Assembly (NCBI GenBank): GCA_958295765.1
Contig: CATQHB010000002.1
Coordinates: 1,940,001-2,004,000, forward strand
Direction of reading: 5' to 3'
Length of the DNA: 64,000 nucleotides
Source: an uncultured Dehalococcoidia bacterium
GTDB taxonomy: Bacteria; Chloroflexota; Dehalococcoidia; Lucifugimonadales; UBA3495
In this document: piece after piece, positions 16,363 through 24,095 of the stretch
Layout: each line of letters begins with the position of its first letter
Numbering within the stretch: the first letter of the stretch is position 1
Notes under the pieces: generated by a model
What the model was told of the DNA's origin: nothing
Seen by the model: only the letters and a program-made list of their open reading frames with translations
The model's database searches: none
Made by a program: the position numbers and the translations under genes

Positions 16363-16983
16363 ATGGGCGGAGTATTTATTTACTGGGATAACTCCACCAT
16401 TTTTGTTGAGGCGCAACGTATCGCCGGGAATCAGAAAGAACACCCTGACGCCCGTTACCGGGTGCGGATCAACTTCGACAATATGCTGCGCCTGGCCCAT
16501 GCCGACCGGCCGTTGCGGAAAGCTATGGTTGCCGGATCGGTGCCGCCGGAACTGCGCCAGTTGTGGAACCGGATGGAGAACCGGGGCATCGAGGTCAGGC
16601 TGTTCAACCGGATTCGGTCGGACTTGGGGGAACAGGAAATCCCGGACCGCCTGCTGCAATTGCAGATGCTGGAAGACGCTATGGATTTTGACCCCGGCAT
16701 TGTAGTCTTAATGACCGGGGACGGCGCCGGCTACTTGGAAGGGGCCGGCTTCCACAGCACTTTGGAGCGGATGCGCCGGCGCGGGTGGCGGGTCGAAGTC
16801 CTGTCCTGGGCCCACTCCTGTAACTACCGGATGCGGGAATGGGCTGAGGCCAATGGCGTTTTCGCGGCCCTTGACGACTTTTATGACTCGATAACCTTCC
16901 TCGAACCCTCCGGGCCGGGCCACCGGTTGGCCCCGTCCCGCGACTCTACTCCCCTGGACTTGTCCCGGCGCGCCCGGGCCTAA
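16363..16983 (+). CDS. NYN-domain (PIN-like RNase) protein
   Basis: A 206-residue NYN-domain protein of the PIN/FEN nuclease superfamily. The first acidic motif is FIYWDNSTIFVEA and the second MTGDGAGYLEGAGFHS, with a third acidic patch implied by EVLSWAHSCNY and ALDDFYDSI. These usually cleave RNA, but the biological target is unknown. A second, more A+T-rich NYN protein is at 45779. It begins 34 bases after the acyl-CoA dehydrogenase stop and might be co-transcribed with it. The C-terminal ~25 residues are low-complexity and probably disordered. Confidence 0.82.
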   Translation: MGGVFIYWDNSTIFVEAQRIAGNQKEHPDARYRVRINFDNMLRLAHADRPLRKAMVAGSVPPELRQLWNRMENRGIEVRLFNRIRSDLGEQEIPDRLLQLQMLEDAMDFDPGIVVLMTGDGAGYLEGAGFHSTLERMRRRGWRVEVLSWAHSCNYRMREWAEANGVFAALDDFYDSITFLEPSGPGHRLAPSRDSTPLDLSRRARA

Positions 16984-17039
16984 GGTCTCCGGTAATCCCG
17001 GTTCTACTCCATCATCATTCCAATTCACCATTCCGGTGC

Positions 17040-17089
17040 AAGCGGGAATCCGGTGTCCCGTGGAGCAAAGACGTGCCGGATTCCCGCTT
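17040..17089. terminator. Hairpin between convergent genes
   Basis: Arms AAGCGGGAATCCGG (17040-17053) and CCGGATTCCCGCTT (17076-17089) are perfect inverse complements with a 22-base loop. It separates the convergent NYN and Cys-HTH genes and could act as a bidirectional terminator, although no T tract is present. Confidence 0.5.
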
Positions 17090-17112
17090 TGGGCGGTATG
17101 GCCGGGGCATAA

Positions 17113-17457
17113 CTAGGCGGCCAAGGCCGGCAGTTCCTGGCCGGCGGCGTTCCCCGGGGTGTCCGTGGTAGCGTTCCGGCAACGGCTGATAATCCGAAAG
17201 ATGGTGCGCACCGTTACCGAGAACCGTTCCGCCGCCGCCTCTACTGAGAGGTTTTCCAACTGGATGGTGGTCATCACCTGAAAATCCTTAGCCAGCCGCC
17301 GGTTCCGCTGATACCAGATCGGGTCATCGTACTTGCATTGGGGCAGGGGGCAGTTGAGGCAGGAGTCGGAAACCTCGCAACCGGTGTCCTCGTAATGAAA
17401 GAACTCCGGGGTTGCGTCAATGGCAGGCACCGGGGCCGTCAATACCGGCTGCGTCAT
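17113..17457 (-). CDS. Small Cys-cluster helix-turn-helix protein (putative regulator)
   Basis: A 114-residue protein I cannot assign to a named family. It has a cysteine cluster, CEVSDSCLNCPLPQCKYDDP, that could bind a metal or Fe-S centre, then a basic helix, WYQRNRRLAKDF, and a likely helix-turn-helix: NLSVEAAAERFSVTVRTIFRIIS. This points to a DNA-binding protein whose N-terminus senses or is stabilised by metal. The ATG at 17457 follows GGAGG by 8 bases. Two palindromes lie 30-65 bases upstream (17486-17520), one identical to the Dehalococcoides LexA motif, so SOS control is plausible. Confidence 0.7.
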   Translation of the reverse strand: MTQPVLTAPVPAIDATPEFFHYEDTGCEVSDSCLNCPLPQCKYDDPIWYQRNRRLAKDFQVMTTIQLENLSVEAAAERFSVTVRTIFRIISRCRNATTDTPGNAAGQELPALAA

Positions 17458-17485
17458 CTCACTCACCTCCACTCCTAAAACCTTT

Positions 17486-17520
17486 GTTCTATTTAGAACG
17501 GATTATAGAACGCCCGTTCT
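17486..17520 (-). promoter_or_regulatory. Paired palindromes, one matching a LexA (SOS) box
   Basis: AGAAC-GCCC-GTTCT (17507-17520) matches the AGAAC-N4-GTTCT LexA motif reported for Dehalococcoides exactly. GTTCT-ATTT-AGAAC (17486-17499) uses the same half-sites in the opposite arrangement. Both lie just upstream of the Cys-HTH gene (start 17457, minus strand), where a repressor would block transcription. Confidence 0.6.
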
Positions 17521-17680
17521 GAGGCTGTCAATAGCTTTTGCCAGGGCAATTTTGGTCAGTTTTCAATAATTCGACCAAAGTTGACGCCCCGGTTTTACCC
17601 CTGCTATATTCGGGCAAAACCAGGGGGAAAGGCGGCAAGGCTTATCCTGACAATCCTGATAATGTGGGGAGGCAAACCCG

Positions 17681-18460
17681 GTGAGCGAATACGAAACGAT
17701 GATTTATCAACGCCGGGGACGGGTGGGCTACATTACCCTGAACCGGCCCCAGGCCCTTAATGCGGTCAATGACCAGTTTGAGGAGGATATTGCTGAGGCG
17801 CTGCTGGAGTTCGACCTGGACGAGGATGCCTGGGTAGCTATCGTTCACGGGGCGGGACGCGCTTTCTGCGCCGGCGCCGACATCAAGCAGCGGTTGGTGG
17901 AGATGACGCCCCGCCAGAGCGCCTTGCGCGCCCGGGGCACCAGCGCCGAGGGCTACCTGGCCCGCACCATCAACTGGAAGCCGGTCATCGCTGCCGTTCA
18001 CGGCTACTGCCTGGGAGCCGGCCTTTCCCTGGCCGGGGAATGTGATTTGATTGTCGCCTCGGAGGAGGCCCAATTCGGCATCACCGAAACCCGGCGGGGC
18101 TTGCCCGGCGCCCGAGTCTGGGCCAAGGTCAACGCCTTTATGCCCTCCAAGATACTGTCGGAAATGGTGATTACCGGCGAGCCGGTCGGCGCGGCGGAAC
18201 TGTACCGCCTGGGGCTGATTAACCGACTGGCGCCCACCGGCCAGCACCTGGAGGCCGCCGAGGAACTGGCCGGAAAGGTGTTGCAGGCGCCGCCCCTGGC
18301 CTCCCGTTCCGGCGTCCGGCTGACCCGCCGCCAGTGGGTAATGAACCTCTACGACGCCGGGATGTACCTCCAACCCCTGGCCCTGCACCAGACCGAGGAC
18401 TTTCAGGAGTCGGCCCGCGCCTTCGTGGAGAAACGCCCGCCGGAGTATAAGGCGCGGTAG
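17681..18460 (+). CDS. Enoyl-CoA hydratase/isomerase family protein
   Basis: A 259-residue crotonase-fold enzyme. The two oxyanion-hole segments are GAGRAFCAGADIKQR and HGYCLGAGLSLAGECDLIV, followed by SEEAQFGITETRRGLPGA, where family members carry a catalytic acid. The enzyme probably hydrates a 2,3-enoyl-CoA or catalyses a related reaction. GTG at 17681 is the start, with GGGGAGG about 8 bases upstream. It is separated from downstream genes by a repeat block. Confidence 0.88.
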   Translation: MSEYETMIYQRRGRVGYITLNRPQALNAVNDQFEEDIAEALLEFDLDEDAWVAIVHGAGRAFCAGADIKQRLVEMTPRQSALRARGTSAEGYLARTINWKPVIAAVHGYCLGAGLSLAGECDLIVASEEAQFGITETRRGLPGARVWAKVNAFMPSKILSEMVITGEPVGAAELYRLGLINRLAPTGQHLEAAEELAGKVLQAPPLASRSGVRLTRRQWVMNLYDAGMYLQPLALHQTEDFQESARAFVEKRPPEYKAR

Positions 18461-18500
18461 GGGCGGGTGTTTACATGGATGGACAGGATAGACAGGATTA

Positions 18501-18770
18501 GTAGGGGCGGGGTCGGAACCGGCCTCATAGTTGCCTAGATAGTCCGACTTTGTACCGCTCATGGTGAGCCTGTCGAACCACCCACCCCATCCTTCGACAA
18601 GCTCAGGATGAGCGGTACATATCGGGATTAGCTGGATGCAAACAAGTTGACTAACCCGCTCATGGTGAGCCTGTCGAACCACCCACCCCGTCCTTCGACA
18701 AGCTCAGGATGAGCGATACATAGCGGGATTAGGCGGATGTATATGGGGCGGGTTACAAACCCGCCCCTAC
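18501..18770. repeat. Family-C ends enclosing family-A repeats
   Basis: A left family-C end (gtaggggcgg at 18501) and a right end (ggttacaaacccgcccctac, about 18751-18770) enclose two 101-bp family-A units whose arms start near 18555 and 18656. A family-G arm (acatggatggacaggat) precedes at 18474. The gap 18461-18790 therefore holds repeats only, with one family apparently nested in another. Confidence 0.7.
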
Positions 18771-18790
18771 ACAGTCGAAAATACCCAACA

Positions 18791-19600
18791 TCACCCGGTT
18801 AATCCAGGTAAATTACCACCCTCAGCTACCACCGGGTTTTGCAGGGTGCCGATGCCCGGTATTTCTATTTCTACCACGTCGCCGGGGTGTAGTTGCTCTA
18901 CCGCGCCGGGGGCGCCGGTCAGGATCAGGTCGCCGGGGCGCAGGGTTACAAATTGGCTGATGCCGCTGACCGTGGTGTAGCAGTCGTAAATCATCCCCGA
19001 CGTGCTGCCCCGGTCATTTTCCTGTCCGTTGAGCCGGGTAATAATTTCCAGGTTATGGGGGTCAACGTCGGTCTCAATCCAGGGACCGACCGGGCCGAAG
19101 GTGTCGCACATCTTGCGCCGCCAGTTGGACAGGTCGCTGGCCCAGGAACCTTCGCCGCTGACGTCGTTGGCGCAGGTGTAACCCAGGATAAAGTTGGGCG
19201 CCTCCTCTACCGATACCCGCCGGGCCGGTTTGCCGATAACAATAACCAACTCGCCCTCATAGTGGACGTAATCGGCCTCCGGCGGCAGCACAATGGACTC
19301 GCCGGGGCCGATGATGCAGTGGGCACCCTTCTGCCAGGGCCGGAAGGCCGCCGAATCCCGCTGGATGCGCTCGGCGTCCAGGGCGCTTTCCTGGTGGGCG
19401 ATGTGGGCGGCGTAGTTGAGGCCCACCGCCCAATAGCAGGTGGGACGGGTCGGCGGCAGCAGCTTTACCTGCTCCAGCGAATAGGCCGCGTCGGTAACGG
19501 TATAGTCGCCAAAAATGTTCCCCTGAATTACCCACACCCGGTCGCCCTCCACCAGGCCATAGCTTTCCCAGGCATCAATGCTGAATCGGGCCAGTTTCAT
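18791..19600 (-). CDS. Fumarylacetoacetate hydrolase family protein
   Basis: A 269-residue FAH-fold enzyme. Key features: VGLNYAAHIAHQ near residue 60, the metal-binding acidic segment HYEGELVIVIGKPARRV, GYTCANDVSGEGSWA, the signature DTFGPVGPWIETD, and LILTGAPGAVEQLHPGD near the C-terminus. These enzymes cleave or decarboxylate C-C bonds of dicarbonyl acids during aromatic catabolism; the exact substrate is not given by the sequence. The ATG is at 19600. The RidA gene on the same strand lies just downstream, separated by an A+T-rich hairpin. Confidence 0.9.
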   Translation of the reverse strand: MKLARFSIDAWESYGLVEGDRVWVIQGNIFGDYTVTDAAYSLEQVKLLPPTRPTCYWAVGLNYAAHIAHQESALDAERIQRDSAAFRPWQKGAHCIIGPGESIVLPPEADYVHYEGELVIVIGKPARRVSVEEAPNFILGYTCANDVSGEGSWASDLSNWRRKMCDTFGPVGPWIETDVDPHNLEIITRLNGQENDRGSTSGMIYDCYTTVSGISQFVTLRPGDLILTGAPGAVEQLHPGDVVEIEIPGIGTLQNPVVAEGGNLPGLTG

Positions 19601-19615
19601 TCCAACACCACCTTT

Positions 19616-19717
19616 TTAATTAGGAATTAGGAATTAAGAATTAGGAATTGATGCAATCATCCGCAAGGTAGCGCCAGGCAGGACGTATCTCAATTCCTAA
19701 TTCTTAATTCCTAATTG
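19616..19717. repeat. A+T-rich inverted repeat (family D)
   Basis: aattaggaattaggaattaa is mirrored by aattcttaattcctaatt near 19700, enclosing about 50 bases. Similar A+T-rich arms occur at 35300-35365 and 37734-37766. It contrasts sharply with the GC-rich surroundings. Confidence 0.65.
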
Positions 19718-20097
19718 ATATGCACCACTGCTTCCACTTCCACCAGAAACTCCGGGCGTACCAGGGCGGCTACTACCACCGTGGAACTGGCCGGCGGGCT
19801 GCTGGGGAAAGTCTCGGAGCGTACCCGGCTGAAGGCGGGGTAGTCGTCCAGGTTCACCAGGAAGGTAGTTATCTTTACCACGTCCTGCATCGTGGCGCCG
19901 GCGGCCTCGACGATGGTACGGATGCGGGCCATCACCTGCCGGGTCTGGGCCTCACAGTCGCCCACTCCCACCGTATTGCCGTCGCCGTCCTGGGCCACCT
20001 GGCCGGACACAAACAGAAAGTCGCCTACCCGCACGCCGGGGGAAAAGGCCGGGTTGGCCCCGATTCCCTCGGGTACAATGGGAATTCGCTCTGCCAT
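19711..20097 (-). CDS. RidA family protein
   Basis: A 128-residue Rid (YjgF/YER057c/UK114) protein. The family deaminates reactive enamine/imine intermediates from amino-acid metabolism. The start NPAFSPGVRVGDFLFVSGQVAQD, then MQDVVKITTFLVNLDDY, and the end LVEVEAVVHIN are typical; the arginine in LVRPEFLVEVE is where the family carries its substrate-carboxylate-binding arginine. The ATG at 20097 has GGAGG 8 bases upstream; the in-frame GTG at 20106 is too close. It does not overlap the FAH gene and may belong to the same catabolic unit. Confidence 0.9.
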   Translation of the reverse strand: MAERIPIVPEGIGANPAFSPGVRVGDFLFVSGQVAQDGDGNTVGVGDCEAQTRQVMARIRTIVEAAGATMQDVVKITTFLVNLDDYPAFSRVRSETFPSSPPASSTVVVAALVRPEFLVEVEAVVHIN

Positions 20098-20149
20098 TTC
20101 AGACACCTCCCTTATCCATTTATGAGATTACGAGTTGCGCAGTTGGTAT

Positions 20150-20410
20150 GTCATTCCGACCGATTTGCCATGCCACTCCGACCACTCTGTCAAGGTCATT
20201 GCGACCACTTTGTTATGTCATTCCGACCGCAGGAGGAATCTAAAATGCCTGGCCCTTGCCAACTTCCGGTTCCGGTAGAAATCTCGCTTATGCCGGAGTT
20301 TAGATTCCTCTCTGCGGTCGGAATGACTTGAGAAAGCGGTCGGAATGACACAAAATTTTCTCGGAATGACTTGGACCTTTTCGGAATGACATAGAACTTT
20401 TCAGGATGAC
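20150..20410. repeat. Complex of short repeats of gtcattccgacc type (family E)
   Basis: At least seven copies of (c)attccgacc or its complement ggtcggaatgac. The central pair, near 20217 and 20325, forms a hairpin with arms containing gaccgcaggaggaatctaaa and its partner tttagattcctctctgcggt. No gene is seen between 20098 and 20463. Confidence 0.7.
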
Positions 20411-20463
20411 CTGGAATTTTCAACGACGCCGGGATTTCAATGCCCTATCGCCAATGGCTAGAT

Positions 20464-21231
20464 TCAAGCCCCCACAAACCCCCGTATCGCCGTAAAGTAT
20501 TCGTTGATGCCCCGGTACAACAAATCGTTGTGGCCCGCTCCGGGAATGGTTAGCAGCCGCTTTTCCTCCGACGGGAAGTCCCGGTACATTTCTATCGCCT
20601 GCTCCACCGGGGCCAGGGTGTCCTGCTCCCCGTGAATCACCAGGGCCGGCCGGGTGATGGAACGTACCTTATCCCGGTAGGCCGTTTCCATTTGCTCGGC
20701 GGCCTCCGGGGGCAACCCATAGCAGAAGTTGCCCAAAGTAGGCCGGCCGCTTTCCACTATCAGGCCCTGGATTGTTCCCACCGCGTCGTTGGCCGCCAGC
20801 TCAAAGGCGGCGTGCCGTCCCATGGAACGGCCCATAACGAATAGGGCGCCGGTATATCCGCCGGACGCCAGGATACGGCCCAATTCCGCCTGAACCTGAT
20901 GAGCGTCGGCCAGCATAGCGCTGAAGGTGGGCAGCCCACCGCTCTGCCCGTAGCCCCGGTAGTCGGCCACGAAAAAGTTCACCCCCACCTGGTTGTAAAT
21001 GGGGGCGATGTTATCATAGTCCGCCGCCGTCTCCCCGTTGCCGTAGAAGAAAAGGATAGTCGGCTGGGCGGCGCCGACCGGAAAGAACCGGCAGGACAGG
21101 GTTATCCCATCGGCCACCGGAACCGCATAATCCGCCGCGCCCTCCGGCAGGGCCGTCCGGTTGCGCCGGGGATAAAAGGAGTTCATGGATATTTCCGGCC
21201 TATCCAGGGCCGAATAATCTATCGCCGCCAT
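20464..21231 (-). CDS. Alpha/beta hydrolase
   Basis: A 255-residue alpha/beta-hydrolase. The oxyanion region is ILFFYGNGE, the nucleophile elbow is MGRSMGRH (G-x-S-x-G), the acid lies in VIHGEQDTLAPVEQA, and the histidine is in IPGAGHNDLLYRG. It resembles BAAT/dienelactone-hydrolase-like proteins of unknown substrate. The hydrophobic strand VNFFVADYRGYGQSGG is typical. There is no signal peptide, so it should act in the cytoplasm. Confidence 0.86.
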   Translation of the reverse strand: MAAIDYSALDRPEISMNSFYPRRNRTALPEGAADYAVPVADGITLSCRFFPVGAAQPTILFFYGNGETAADYDNIAPIYNQVGVNFFVADYRGYGQSGGLPTFSAMLADAHQVQAELGRILASGGYTGALFVMGRSMGRHAAFELAANDAVGTIQGLIVESGRPTLGNFCYGLPPEAAEQMETAYRDKVRSITRPALVIHGEQDTLAPVEQAIEMYRDFPSEEKRLLTIPGAGHNDLLYRGINEYFTAIRGFVGA

Positions 21232-21290
21232 TGACCGCCCTCAATCCTGTTTATCCTGTTTATCAATGTTGGAATCGTTGGAATCCGGGT

Positions 21291-22253
21291 CTAACCCACC
21301 TCACCGTTGGCCCATGCCTTGATTAAATGGTGGGCAATGGCGATCGGCCCCGGCACCAGCAGCTTTTCGCTCTTGCCCTCCAGGGCCAGCAGCACCTCGG
21401 CCCGGTCGAACCATTGCACGTCGGTCATCTCCTCATTGTCCATTGCGATGTCGGTGCTGTCCGCCTCGGCGTGGCAGCCAATCATCAGCGACGAAGGGAA
21501 GGGCCAGGGCTGAGAGGAGTGGTAGCGGACGTTCTTGACCCGGATGCCGGCCTCCTCCATCACTTCCCGGGCCACGGCCTCCTCGATAGCCTCGCCCTGG
21601 TCAACGAAACCGGCCAGGGCCGAATAGCGGTTCATCGCCGCCAGCCGGCCCCGGGACTGGCCCAGCAGGCAGCGGTCGCCGTCGGCCACCACCATAATAA
21701 TCACCGGGTCAACCCGGGGGAAATGCTCGGCCCGACATTCGGGACACTCCCGTTTCTGCCCGCCCCGCTTGACCACCGTCGGCTGGCCGCAGACGGAGCA
21801 GAACCCGTGGCGATTGTGCCAGTTGACCTGGGCGCGCCCCTGGGCCATGATGCCGGCCTCGGCCCCGCTGAGCAGACTCTCCGCGGCGGCGCGGGCCTCC
21901 TCGAACCGATAACCGTCCAGGGTTTCTACGGCGCCGGCGGCATTATCGTCTTTAGACAGGTCAATGACGAAGTAGGCCACCCCGTCCAGTTGCCCCAGGA
22001 ACAGCGGGGAGGCGGTGGTCAGGTGCGGTTCCAGTTCGGCCCAGCCCAGCCAACCCAGGCCGGAGGCGTCGCCGGTCAAGGTTCCGTCAGCAGCGGCTTT
22101 CCCGTTGGCTACCAGGACGCCCGGCCCGCGCATGGGCAGGAACCGGCTGGCAGGGTCTTTAGCCTTGTCGCTAATCCAGGCTTCATCCCGGCGTTCCACC
22201 TCGCCCCGGTCCAGCGGGTTGCCGGCGAAAATATGCGGTTGCTTATTCATCAT
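21291..22253 (-). CDS. nudC: NAD(+) diphosphatase (NADH pyrophosphatase)
   Basis: A 320-residue NudC, which hydrolyses NAD(H) to NMN(H) and AMP and in other bacteria also removes NAD caps from RNA. A zinc ribbon (CSVCGQP and CPECRAEH) precedes the Nudix domain with GFVDQGEAIEEAVAREVMEEAG, and the diagnostic SQPWPFPSSLMIG follows. Length and order match the family. The start is one of two adjacent ATGs (22253, 22250); GGAG lies 9 bases upstream of the first. Confidence 0.93.
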   Translation of the reverse strand: MMNKQPHIFAGNPLDRGEVERRDEAWISDKAKDPASRFLPMRGPGVLVANGKAAADGTLTGDASGLGWLGWAELEPHLTTASPLFLGQLDGVAYFVIDLSKDDNAAGAVETLDGYRFEEARAAAESLLSGAEAGIMAQGRAQVNWHNRHGFCSVCGQPTVVKRGGQKRECPECRAEHFPRVDPVIIMVVADGDRCLLGQSRGRLAAMNRYSALAGFVDQGEAIEEAVAREVMEEAGIRVKNVRYHSSQPWPFPSSLMIGCHAEADSTDIAMDNEEMTDVQWFDRAEVLLALEGKSEKLLVPGPIAIAHHLIKAWANGEVG

Positions 22254-22395
22254 CAATCAAGGCTCCTCGGCCTGGCCCGTCGGGTTGACGGGATTCCCCT
22301 GCCATTTGTCCAGTGTCCAGCTTGACGCTCCCTTTATCTGCCGGCCCGTAGTATATCACATACTCCGCCGCGGCTAACCGGCGGCCTTTTGTCCG

Positions 22396-22566
22396 AGGCA
22401 ATCGCATCATAAACCTGTCATTCCGGCTATAAGACCGTCGTTCCGGCGAAAGCCGGAATCCAGAACCCTCGGTAGCCGATTCGCTCTTTTCTGGGGGATT
22501 TCCTGGATTCCGGCTTTCGCCGGAACGACGGTTGCCTGGGTTGCCTTGGTTATGACACCGTTGCCC
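22396..22566. repeat. Family-B element, copy 3
   Basis: Arms 22436-22463 and 22503-22530. The outer ends are ggcaatcgcatcataaacc (22397) and ggttatgacaccgttgccc (22546-22564), which are imperfect inverse complements. It occupies nearly the whole gap between nudC and the CapA-like gene. Confidence 0.85.
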
Positions 22567-22648
22567 TGCGACTCTCTTGCCTGCTCCCCCACCCCTTACC
22601 CAAATCTGCTACAATGCCACCACCATTCCCGCTTTTTTGGAGGCAGTT

Positions 22649-24010
22649 ATGATTTATGATGCCGAGCGCCGAGATATTTCTATCGCCCTGGGCGGCGACG
22701 CTATGATTACCCGCCGGATGCAGGCTTTTCAGGAACCCCGCTTTCTCCGGTTGGTGGAGGTGCTGCGGGGCGCCGATGTTTCCCTGGTTAACCTGGAGAT
22801 GCTGTTTCACGATTATGAGAGCAGTTGGCAGTGGAGCAGCGCCACCTATACCCGCTCCGACCCGCGCAACCTGGAGGAACTGAAGTGGATGGGCATTGAC
22901 GCCGTAACCACCGCCAACAACCACTCCTTTGACTTCTCCGAGGGCGGGTTTCTGACCACTTTGGAACACTGCCGGGAGATTGACCTGGCCTTTGCCGGCG
23001 GGGGCCGCAACCTGGATGAGGCCCGCGCTCCGGCCTACGTGGACTCGGCCCGGGGCCGGGTGGCGGTGATGGGCGCCACCAGCACCTTCAGCGAGCAGTC
23101 CCGGGCCGGCGCCGGCCGCCCCGACTTTGCCGGCCGACCGGGGGTCAACGCCCTGCGCCACAACCTGACCCATCACGTGCAGCAGGACGTTTTTGACGCC
23201 CTCCGCAAGGCCAACCTGGAGTTGGGCTACGAAGAGGAACACGCCTTCCACCGCCACTTCGGCTTTCGCGGCTCGGAAGATGCCCCGGACTACGACAGCG
23301 AGATTGAGTTTCTGGAAAACAAGTTTATCCTGGACGAGGAGTTCGCCGTCCGCACCGCCCTGAATCGGGAAGACCAGGCCGGCATCGGCAACTGGATTCG
23401 GGGGGCGCGGAAGCAGGCCGATTGGCTGGTCTATGGCGTCCACTGCCACGAAAGCGGCCCGGAGGGGGACTTTCACGGCCATTCCCGCCTGTCGCCGCCG
23501 GAGTTTCTGGTGGACTTTGCCCACTGGAGCATCGACCAGGGCTGCGCCGCCTTTGTGGGCCACGGCCCCCACTTCCTGCGGGGCATCGAGATTTACCGGA
23601 ACCGGCCCATTTTCTACAGCCTGGGCAACTTTATCTTTCAGAACGAAAGTGTTCTGTGGCTGCCCCACGAGGCTTACCGCCGCTTTAACCTGAACTTTGA
23701 CCATACCCCCGGCGACTACCTGGACACCCGTTCCGGCGGCGGAACCCGCGCCTTTGCCGCCGACCCGGTGTTCTGGCAAAGCGTGGTGGCGGTGTGCAAC
23801 TACGCCGGCGGCGACCTGAAGGAAATCATCCTCTACCCCATCGACATGGGCTTTGGCCGCCCCATCCCCCAGCGGGGCCGCCCGCTGCTGGCCGAGGAGC
23901 CGATAGCCCGGCAAACGCTACAATGGCTGCAACAGGTGTCGCAGCCTTTTGGCACGAAGATTGCTATTGAGGAGGATAGCGGGGATTTGGTGGGGGTGAT
24001 ACGGGTTTAG
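22649..24010 (+). CDS. CapA family protein (metallophosphatase-like)
   Basis: A 453-residue protein of the CapA/PgsA poly-gamma-glutamate synthesis family with a metallophosphoesterase-like fold: SIALGGDAMITRRMQAF, the conserved AVTTANNHSFDFSEGG, LVYGVHCHESGPEGDFHG, and CAAFVGHGPHFLRGIEIY with IFYSLGNFIFQN. The GGD, ANNH and VGHGPH motifs match metal-binding positions. The ATG at 22649 has TGGAGG 6 bases upstream; an in-frame opening 24 codons earlier is rejected for lack of one. Members of this family are often misnamed; a polymer role is not established here. Confidence 0.85.
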   Translation: MIYDAERRDISIALGGDAMITRRMQAFQEPRFLRLVEVLRGADVSLVNLEMLFHDYESSWQWSSATYTRSDPRNLEELKWMGIDAVTTANNHSFDFSEGGFLTTLEHCREIDLAFAGGGRNLDEARAPAYVDSARGRVAVMGATSTFSEQSRAGAGRPDFAGRPGVNALRHNLTHHVQQDVFDALRKANLELGYEEEHAFHRHFGFRGSEDAPDYDSEIEFLENKFILDEEFAVRTALNREDQAGIGNWIRGARKQADWLVYGVHCHESGPEGDFHGHSRLSPPEFLVDFAHWSIDQGCAAFVGHGPHFLRGIEIYRNRPIFYSLGNFIFQNESVLWLPHEAYRRFNLNFDHTPGDYLDTRSGGGTRAFAADPVFWQSVVAVCNYAGGDLKEIILYPIDMGFGRPIPQRGRPLLAEEPIARQTLQWLQQVSQPFGTKIAIEEDSGDLVGVIRV

Positions 24011-24095
24011 GGGGGGTGCCGGTGCCCCTTTGACCATCGGGAAGTGTTTGTAGTAAGTTGCCGCACACATCAAGCGGCTACACAGGTGTTACGCT

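Noticed and set aside
22550-23914. 454-codon minus-strand ORF opposite the CapA-like gene
   Set aside because: It is a shadow produced by high GC codon bias; the plus-strand product has conserved motifs.
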